From assembly GCA_023424965.1 (NCBI GenBank), contig JAFADI010000206.1, positions 1 through 7,523 on the forward strand: a stretch of DNA of 7,523 bases, written 5' to 3'. Positions 1-5,514 of the stretch are shown here, one piece after another (position 1 is the stretch's first letter; each line of letters begins with the position of its first letter). Source of the stretch: Bacillota bacterium (GTDB lineage Bacteria; Bacillota; Clostridia; Acetivibrionales; JAFADI01). The position numbers and the translations under genes are program-made. The notes under the pieces were generated by a model. It did no database searches and was not told the DNA's origin. It worked only from the letters and a program-made list of their open reading frames with translations.

Positions 1-753
1 TAAGGCCCTGCCCAGGGGTTTCAGTATTACCGCCGCCACCCCTTCCCCAAAGCCCGTACCGTCGGAGCTGTCGTCAAAGGTTCTGGCCCTGGCGCTTGAA
101 GACTCTATTCCCATACGCTCTCCCGTATCCAGGGGCGTGAGGGCCACCTTGACGCTTCCTGCGATGGCCATGCGGCACTCTCCCTGCCTTATGCTCCGGC
201 AGGCCAGATGCACCGCCACCAGGGCCGATGAACATGCGGTATCCACCATCAGGCTGGGACCTTTCAAATCCAGTTTGTAGGAAAGCCTGCCGGCAATGAT
301 GGACTTTATGTTGCCCGACACGGGCTGGGAATCCGCCCCATTGCCTGCCAGCTCCATCAACTGCTTGTACTCTCTTCCGAAATCGCTGCTGTAGCCGACA
401 AATACGCCTGTTTTCGTGCCTTCCAGCAGCTTTCCTCCATACCCTGCATCTTCTACGGCCTTCCAGGCCGTTTCCAGGAACAACCGTTGATTTGGGTCCA
501 TCAGGCTTGCTTCGCGGGGGGAAATGTCAAAAAAGCCCCCGTCGAATTTGTCGATTTCCCCCAGATAGCCGCATTTGAGATAATCCACCTCTCCGGCAAA
601 TTTTCCGGAGCGTTTTACCAACTGGTCCACATCCCTTTTTCTGCCCTGGGGCAGTTCCCTGATGCAGTCCCTCCCCGCCTTCAATATCTCCCAGAATTCC
701 TGTATATTTTGGGCTTCGGCAAAGCTCCCGTGCATTCCGATGACGGCAATCTC
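1..753 (-). other. Ketosynthase domain, N-terminal half
   Basis: Residues 1139-1389 carry EIAVIGM at the start, FFDISPREASLMDPNQRLFLE (substrate-tunnel side), GRLSYKLDLKGPS and the nucleophile Cys1312 in VDTACSSALVAVH. The window ends after DGTGFGEGVAAVILKPL, before the two catalytic histidines (HGTGT and the GHxE-type motifs), so activity cannot be fully judged. Fusion to the upstream PCP marks an NRPS-to-PKS switch. The first residues (MHGSFAEAQN) deviate from the usual GRFP pattern, which may reflect clade or aminoacyl substrate. Confidence 0.93.
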
Positions 754-3700
754 CTTTGTCCCGTCCACCTCCCCCGATTCTCCGCCGGCGGCAACCTCCG
801 AGGCAGCCTTTTCTTCTTCCGGCAGCCGGCCTTCCCCGTCGATGAAGCCCGCCAGCTTTGCGATGGTGGGATAGGCAAAAATTTTAGCCACGCTCACCTT
901 TCCGGGGTAGCGCTCTTCCATTTTCGCATGCATCTGTACCAGCAGCAGTGAATTGCCGCCAATTTCAAAAAAGTTGTCTGTGGTTCCCACCTGCTCCACC
1001 TTCAGCAGGGATCGCCAGAGCTCTTCCAGGTTTTTCTCCGTCTGCGTCGCCGCCCGGACAAACCCGTCCCCTAGTTGCGCTCTTGACACAACCGGCTGCG
1101 GCAGCGCCTTCCTGTCTATTTTCCCGTTTGCCGTCCTGGGAAGCTGCTCAAGCCTCGTAAAGGTTCCCGGCACCATGTAGTCCGGCAGAGCCTCCAATAG
1201 ATGCGCCCTCATTCCGGGCACGTTGATTTCTTCTTCCGACACGGCATAAGCGGCCAGGAACCGGTTCCCATTGCTGTCCTCCTTTGCCGCCACCACGCAC
1301 TCCCGGATACCTCCGTAGGCCAGAATGCGCTTTTCGATTTCTTCCGGTTCCACCCGGTAGCCTCTGATTTTGACCTGGTGGTCCACCCTCCCCGCCATCC
1401 TGATTTCACCGTCAGGAAGCCACCGGGCAAGGTCTCCGGTTTTATACATTCTTTCCCCCGTATACCGGTTCACAATGAACTTCTCCGCCGTCAGCTCCGC
1501 CCGGTTCAAATACCCTCTGGCAAGGCCGTCTCCGCCGATGCACAGCTCGCCTGTCACGTTAACGGGCAAAAGGGCGTTCCATTCGTCCAGGATGTATACC
1601 CGGGTGTTTGCAATGGGCTTTCCGATGGTGATCTCCTCTGACCCCGTCAGGTCCTTGAGGGTGGACCAGACCGTTGTCTCGGTGGGACCGTATACATTGT
1701 ATATTTTTGCCTCCGTTATACTGCGAAGCTCCTTCAGCAGGCTTTCCGGAAACGCTTCTCCCCCGATGATGATGTCCCTGACCTTTTTCAGGCACCGGGC
1801 ACTTTCCCTGCGGACCAGCAGAAGCTGCATCCTTGAAGGCGTCATCTGGAGGATGTCGATGCCGTTCCTTGCGATCAATTCCCCCAGAAGCTTCGAGTCC
1901 CGCTGCTCCTCCTCGTTGGCGATGACCACCTTCATTCCCCGTGTAACGGGAAGGTGGGTTTCCAGTGCGAAGATGTCGAAGGAGAGGGTGGTCAGGGCAA
2001 GAATTGATTTTTCAGGGGCAAAATCAATGCGTTCCGCCATTCCCTTGATGAAGTTGTTCAGCGCCCTGTGCTCAATCATGACGCCTTTGGGTTTTCCGGT
2101 GGAACCCGAGGTATAAATTACATAGGCCAGGTCTTCCGGACGGTTCACCACCGGAGGATTGGGAGCTTCTCCCTCCCTAAGCTCCGCATCCTCCATGCAT
2201 AAAAGGTCTCCGCCGAAAGCCGTCCTGTCCTTCAACGTCTTTGAGGTCAGCAAGACACGGGCGCCGCTGTCCTCTATCATGTAATCAATCCTGTCTCCAG
2301 GGTACTCAGGGTCCATGGGCAGGTAAGCGCCTCCTGCCTTAAGTATCCCCAGGATGCCCGCCAGCATTTCCGGTGACCGCCGCAGCAGTATGCCCACGAT
2401 GTCGTCCCTTTTTATTCCTTTTTCCCTCAGCCTGGCGGCCACCAGGTTTGCCCTGTTGTTCAGCTCTGCGTAGGTCATCTGCCTGTCTCCGAAAACAAGG
2501 GCTGTGTTCCGGGGCGTTTTTTTTACCTGCTCCTCAAAAAGTTCATGGATTGTTTTTTCCCTGAGGTATGGGGTCTCCGTTTGATTGAACTCCCGGAGGA
2601 GCAATTTTTCTTCTTCCCCGGATAACAGGTTGATATCCTTCAGCGTTGCCTCCGGATCTGACGCCACCCTTTCCAGAACTTTTACATAGTGCTGTCCAAG
2701 CCGCCGGATGGTGTCATCCTTGAACAGGCTTGTACAGTAGTTCATTTCCACCTCGATGCCGTCCTTGTTCCTTGCTTCGGTGGCAATCACCGACAGGTCG
2801 TACTGGGCGACCTCCTTTTCAAAAGGATATCTGGAGATGTGAAGCCCCTCCGCCTCAATTTCTCCCACATCCATATTCAGCAGGTTGAAGATGGTATCAA
2901 AAACCGGATTCCTGCTTAAATCCCTTGGAAGGTTTATGTCCTCCACAATCCTTTCAAAAGGGTAATCCTGGTTGTCGAAGGCCTCCAGCACGCTTGTGCC
3001 CACTTCCTTAAGAAACCCGGTAAATTCCTTTTCAGGCTCGGGACGGCTCCTCAGGGCCAGAGTGCTTATAAAGATACCGACGGTGTTCTCAACATCCGCA
3101 TGCCTCCTGCCGGCGGTGGGAGTTCCCACAAGGATGTCCCTCTGGCCGGTATATTTTGACAGCAGCACAAAATAAGCCGATACCAGCACCGTATACAGCG
3201 TTACCCGGTTCTTGCGCGCCATTTCGTAAAGCCTGTCCGACAATTCCCTGCCGATGTGGAAAAGCATTGATCCGCCGGAGAAGGTGAATAAGGGTGGCCG
3301 GGGAAAATCCATGGGGAGATTCAGCACCGGCAGCGGGCCCTTCAATTGCTCCTTCCAGTAGCTCTTCCGGGCTTCCACTCCCGGACCTGCCAAAAGCTCG
3401 TTTTGCCAGGCGGCATAGTCTTTATACTGTATTTTCAAGTCCGGCAGGCTCTTTCCCGCATACAGGGCGTTCACTTCCTTTACGAGAATTCCCTCGGACA
3501 CCCCGTCGGATATGATGTGGTGCATATCCTGGAGTAAATAGCAGCAGGGCGTGCCGGTCCCGTCTTTTCCCTCCAGGAGCTTGAACCGGAACAGGGGGGG
3601 CTTCGACAAATCAAAAGGCCGCACAAAGCCTTCAATATGCCTGTCGATGTTTTGCTCCCCATCCTCAAGGGCCTGGCAGTCAATTTCAACGTCCAGCTTT

Positions 3701-4167
3701 TCATGGATCCTCTGAACCGGTGTTCCGCCGACAATGTGAAAGGAGGTGCGCATGGCCTCATGCCTGTCCACCAGCTTTTCCAGCACCCGGAACAGCCTGC
3801 TTTTGTCCAGGGGGCCCACAATTTTCAAAACCTGCAGCAGGTTGTAGGCCGTGCTTTTCCCGTCCAGCTGGTTCAGGATAAGCATGCGGCTCTGGGCGCT
3901 GGACAGCGGGTAATATTCCTTCGGAGCAGCAGTCATGATGGGCTTGCAGTAGAATTGTTCCATATCCGTTGCACTTAGGTATTCGATGATTTCCTGCTTT
4001 CTGTCTTTAAGCACCGCCCGTATGCCGTCATGCATGGCTCCTTTCGGGGCTTTGAAATTCAACGTTCCGTCTTCAACCCACAATTCTATTTTCAGCTTCT
4101 CAAGCTCAGCCATGATTTCTGTCAACGTCCGGGCATGATGATTTGCATTCAAGTCCATAAGGGTCAC
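1..4167 (-). CDS. Hybrid NRPS-PKS megasynthase (docking-C-A(Gly)-PCP-KS), 3' end outside window
   Basis: The first 1389 residues of a multidomain synthetase, with an uninterrupted frame to the left edge. Domains in order: TubC-type N-terminal docking (about 13-65), condensation (85-515; SSAQSRM 89-95, RHEAMRT 135-141, HHIISDG 216-222 with catalytic His217), adenylation (540-1030; YTSGSTGKPKG 685-695, YGPTE 826-830, YKTGDL 908-913, NGKIDRK 1014-1020), PCP (1040-1109; Ser1073 in GGNSLL), an acidic Glu/Ala/Gly-rich linker (1110-1138), and a ketosynthase (from 1139; nucleophile Cys1312 in DTACSSA). It should condense the incoming polyketide with the A-domain amino acid, predicted to be glycine, and pass it in cis to the KS. 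The KS histidines and anything after them are outside the window. I chose the GTG start (4167) over the ATG at 4158 because GGAGGAGGA lies 3 nt upstream of the GTG and is too far from the ATG; the protein differs by three residues only. There is no epimerization or cyclization domain between C and KS. Confidence 0.96.
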   Translation of the reverse strand, partial: MTLMDLNANHHARTLTEIMAELEKLKIELWVEDGTLNFKAPKGAMHDGIRAVLKDRKQEIIEYLSATDMEQFYCKPIMTAAPKEYYPLSSAQSRMLILNQLDGKSTAYNLLQVLKIVGPLDKSRLFRVLEKLVDRHEAMRTSFHIVGGTPVQRIHEKLDVEIDCQALEDGEQNIDRHIEGFVRPFDLSKPPLFRFKLLEGKDGTGTPCCYLLQDMHHIISDGVSEGILVKEVNALYAGKSLPDLKIQYKDYAAWQNELLAGPGVEARKSYWKEQLKGPLPVLNLPMDFPRPPLFTFSGGSMLFHIGRELSDRLYEMARKNRVTLYTVLVSAYFVLLSKYTGQRDILVGTPTAGRRHADVENTVGIFISTLALRSRPEPEKEFTGFLKEVGTSVLEAFDNQDYPFERIVEDINLPRDLSRNPVFDTIFNLLNMDVGEIEAEGLHISRYPFEKEVAQYDLSVIATEARNKDGIEVEMNYCTSLFKDDTIRRLGQHYVKVLERVASDPEATLKDINLLSGEEEKLLLREFNQTETPYLREKTIHELFEEQVKKTPRNTALVFGDRQMTYAELNNRANLVAARLREKGIKRDDIVGILLRRSPEMLAGILGILKAGGAYLPMDPEYPGDRIDYMIEDSGARVLLTSKTLKDRTAFGGDLLCMEDAELREGEAPNPPVVNRPEDLAYVIYTSGSTGKPKGVMIEHRALNNFIKGMAERIDFAPEKSILALTTLSFDIFALETHLPVTRGMKVVIANEEEQRDSKLLGELIARNGIDILQMTPSRMQLLLVRRESARCLKKVRDIIIGGEAFPESLLKELRSITEAKIYNVYGPTETTVWSTLKDLTGSEEITIGKPIANTRVYILDEWNALLPVNVTGELCIGGDGLARGYLNRAELTAEKFIVNRYTGERMYKTGDLARWLPDGEIRMAGRVDHQVKIRGYRVEPEEIEKRILAYGGIRECVVAAKEDSNGNRFLAAYAVSEEEINVPGMRAHLLEALPDYMVPGTFTRLEQLPRTANGKIDRKALPQPVVSRAQLGDGFVRAATQTEKNLEELWRSLLKVEQVGTTDNFFEIGGNSLLLVQMHAKMEERYPGKVSVAKIFAYPTIAKLAGFIDGEGRLPEEEKAASEVAAGGESGEVDGTKEIAVIGMHGSFAEAQNIQEFWEILKAGRDCIRELPQGRKRDVDQLVKRSGKFAGEVDYLKCGYLGEIDKFDGGFFDISPREASLMDPNQRLFLETAWKAVEDAGYGGKLLEGTKTGVFVGYSSDFGREYKQLMELAGNGADSQPVSGNIKSIIAGRLSYKLDLKGPSLMVDTACSSALVAVHLACRSIRQGECRMAIAGSVKVALTPLDTGERMGIESSSARARTFDDSSDGTGFGEGVAAVILKPLGRAL
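844..1050 (-). other. Peptidyl carrier protein domain
   Basis: A carrier domain of about 70 residues with DNFFEIGGNSLLL; Ser1073 is the expected phosphopantetheine site. It lies directly between the A domain and a KS, so it hands an aminoacyl-extended chain to a polyketide module. Confidence 0.93.
1078..2550 (-). other. Adenylation domain, predicted glycine-specific
   Basis: Activates an amino acid as its adenylate and loads the adjacent PCP. By anchoring on GrsA numbering, the ten pocket residues are Asp731, Ile732, Leu735, Gln774, Ile800, Gly802, Val825, Val833, Trp834 and Lys1016. The string DILQIGVVWK differs from the published glycine code DILQLGLIWK only by conservative aliphatic changes. 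The catalytic lysine is in NGKIDRK and the ATP loop in YTSGSTGKPKG. The alignment was done by eye. Confidence 0.9.
2623..3915 (-). other. Condensation domain
   Basis: All usual C motifs are visible: SSAQSRM, RHEAMRT, HHIISDG (His217 catalytic, Asp221 structural), YKDYAAW (268-274), VGIFISTLALR (363-373), NQDYPFE (399-405) and RDLSRNPVFD (415-424). There is no heterocyclization motif (DxxxxD) and no sign of inactivation. The donor is expected to be the polyketide chain on the upstream ACP and the acceptor the glycyl-PCP in the same protein. Confidence 0.93.
3973..4131 (-). other. TubC-type N-terminal docking domain (beta-hairpin docking)
   Basis: Residues about 13-65 match the small alpha-beta-beta-alpha-alpha docking domain first described in TubC. 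A first helix (LTEIMAELEKLKIEL) leads into the hallmark hairpin WVEDGTLNFKAPKG (30-43), followed by helices ending in DRKQEIIEYL. Such domains sit at the N terminus of NRPS or hybrid subunits and bind a short C-terminal peptide of the upstream subunit. The likely partner is the acidic tail of the PKS encoded at 5515-7523. Confidence 0.88.
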
Positions 4168-4170
4168 TGC

Positions 4171-4179
4171 TCCTCCTCC
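4171..4179 (-). promoter_or_regulatory. Ribosome binding site of the NRPS-PKS gene, favouring a GTG start
   Basis: On the minus strand GGAGGAGGA ends 3 nt before GTG (4167-4165); its two overlapping GGAGG cores lie 4 and 7 nt from that GTG. The in-frame ATG at 4158 would be 13 to 16 nt away, which is too far for best function. The site lies in the 30-bp gap after the acyltransferase stop, consistent with translational coupling. Confidence 0.75.
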
Positions 4180-4197
4180 AGCGCTTTTTTATAGGAT

Positions 4198-5466
4198 TCA
4201 AGCCGGCATCCTGAAACCCGGAATCCTTGCTGCGGCACCGGTCTCCTGGAATATTTCGTTAAATCTTTCCGCCTGCTCTTCCATGGGCGTCCCTTTTGTG
4301 GCAAAGACGCTCTTTACCATTTCAAGTGCTTCTTTGACCTCTTCTACGGTGGGCAGCCTTCCCTCTTTCTCCAGTTCTTCCTTCAGGCTTTTAATCCGCC
4401 GGTAAGGCTCCACCACGCCCTTCTGGTATTCCTGCTCGTTCCAGTTGCTGTTTTTCGTACACACGGCGGCGGCAATGCATCTCGTTATCACCGCAATGCC
4501 CCCTTCAATCCCCTGAGACTCCTGCCCGTTGGCAGCGGCAAGCTTCTTCAAGGCCTGAACGTCGGAGGCATTGTCATAGGAAAAGGCCCTGATGCCGGGC
4601 GCATTTTTCTTCATCAGGTTTCTGAGCACTGTCTGGGGACCCAGCTCTACCGCCAGTTCCACTCCCTGGACCTGCATATGCTCCATGGAGGCCTGCCACC
4701 GGACGGGCTGTACAAGCTGCCGGGCCAAGTAATCCGGGATGCTCTCCCTGCCCGGGTACGGCAGCGCCGTGACATTGGAAATGACGGGATACTTCAATTC
4801 TCCGTAGTTGTATTTCCCCAGTTCCTCCTTCAACCGTTCTGCGGCAGGCTGCATCAGCGGGCTGTGAAAAGGTGCGCTCACTTTTAAGGGCACGACTCTT
4901 GCCCCCATGGAACCCAGTTTTCCGGAGACTTCCTCCACCCCATCCAGGTACCCGGAAATTACAATCTGGTCCGGAGAATTATAGTTTGAAACCACCACGG
5001 TCCTGCCCCTTTCCGACGCCTTCCTGCATTCCTCCTCAACTGCGTTCCGCTCAATGCCTCCCACCGCCGCCATTCCGCCGATGCCTATGGCTACGGCCTC
5101 CTGCATGAACCTGCCTCTTTGCCTTACGATTTTGACCGCGTCCGCAAACCTGATTCCCCCGGCGCAGCACAGGGCGGAAAACTCACCCAGGCTGTGCCCC
5201 GCAGTAAATAAAGGTTCCAGCCCCACTTCCTTCATGTAAACCCGGAAGGCAGCCATGCTGGCAGTTAAAATTGCGGGCTGTGTGTTTTCGGTTTTCGTAA
5301 GCTCTTCCATACTGCCTTCAAAGCAGAGCTTCTCAAGATCAAACCCCAGGGCGTCATTTGCCTCTTCAAAGGTTTCCCTGGCTTCTGCAAAGGCTTCACA
5401 AAGGCCTTTCGCCATTCCTGCATACTGTGAGCCCTGTCCGGGAAATAGAAATGCCACCTTGCTCAT
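4198..5466 (-). CDS. Discrete malonyl-CoA:ACP acyltransferase (FabD/trans-AT family) with C-terminal extension
   Basis: A 422-residue free-standing acyltransferase that should transfer malonyl from CoA to carrier proteins. The core (about 1-300) aligns with FabD without visible gaps: GQGSQ (10-14), nucleophile Ser92 in GHSLGE (90-95), Arg117 in QRGRF, His201 in APFHS, and Gln250 before LVQPVRW. GHSLGE together with the Phe before His201 is the malonyl pattern; methylmalonyl enzymes usually have GHSQGE and YASH. A further 113 residues or so follow the core, longer than housekeeping FabD (about 310 aa). The ATG at 5466 is chosen because GGAGG lies 8 nt upstream and the sequence MSKVAFLFPGQGSQ is the normal family N terminus; a TTG five codons earlier overlaps that ribosome site. 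It lies between two megasynthase genes, 48 bp after one and 30 bp before the other, so it probably serves this pathway and not fatty acid synthesis. It resembles the separate ATs of trans-AT PKS and iturin-type (FenF/ItuD) clusters, from memory of those families. Confidence 0.95.
   Translation of the reverse strand: MSKVAFLFPGQGSQYAGMAKGLCEAFAEARETFEEANDALGFDLEKLCFEGSMEELTKTENTQPAILTASMAAFRVYMKEVGLEPLFTAGHSLGEFSALCCAGGIRFADAVKIVRQRGRFMQEAVAIGIGGMAAVGGIERNAVEEECRKASERGRTVVVSNYNSPDQIVISGYLDGVEEVSGKLGSMGARVVPLKVSAPFHSPLMQPAAERLKEELGKYNYGELKYPVISNVTALPYPGRESIPDYLARQLVQPVRWQASMEHMQVQGVELAVELGPQTVLRNLMKKNAPGIRAFSYDNASDVQALKKLAAANGQESQGIEGGIAVITRCIAAAVCTKNSNWNEQEYQKGVVEPYRRIKSLKEELEKEGRLPTVEEVKEALEMVKSVFATKGTPMEEQAERFNEIFQETGAAARIPGFRMPA
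4201..4542 (-). other. C-terminal extension of the discrete acyltransferase
   Basis: Residues about 310-422 lie beyond the FabD-like fold. They begin with a small hydrophobic patch (IAVITRCIAAAV), then a polar, strongly helical, charged segment containing EYQKGVVEPYRRI, SLKEELEKEGRLPT and ALEMVKSVFATKGTP, and end with EQAERFNEIFQETG and a short tail. No catalytic motif is visible. I recall a similar tail on some discrete ATs from Bacillota NRPS/PKS clusters, but its role is not known to me. A protein-contact role with carrier or KS domains is a guess. Confidence 0.7.
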
Positions 5467-5474
5467 ACAAACTA

Positions 5475-5479
5475 CCTCC
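5475..5479 (-). promoter_or_regulatory. Ribosome binding site of the acyltransferase gene
   Basis: On the minus strand GGAGG is followed by 8 nt and then ATG (5466-5464). It fixes the start at MSKVAFLF and rules out the in-frame upstream TTG at 5481, which overlaps the site. Confidence 0.85.
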
Positions 5480-5514
5480 AACTAAAAGTTATATTTTTGC
5501 GTTTTCAAACCGGT

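Noticed and set aside
1370..2116. A 248-codon open frame on the plus strand
   Set aside because: Antisense to the adenylation domain, which has all its core motifs. The translation looks like low-complexity shadow sequence.
1..4167. Frameshift or break in the large minus-strand gene
   Set aside because: I read the frame codon by codon across its length; there is no stop, and every domain motif appears in order in the same frame.
4198..5481. Acyltransferase start at the TTG five codons upstream (5481)
   Set aside because: That TTG overlaps the GGAGG ribosome site of the ATG at 5466, and the family N terminus begins at MSKVAFLF.
5467..5514. Internal promoter in the 48-bp gap (minus-strand TTGAAA and TATAAC)
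   Set aside because: The two hexamers are only 9 nt apart, and nothing like a -35 box lies 17 nt upstream of TATAAC. The gap is AT-rich but carries no convincing promoter or hairpin terminator.
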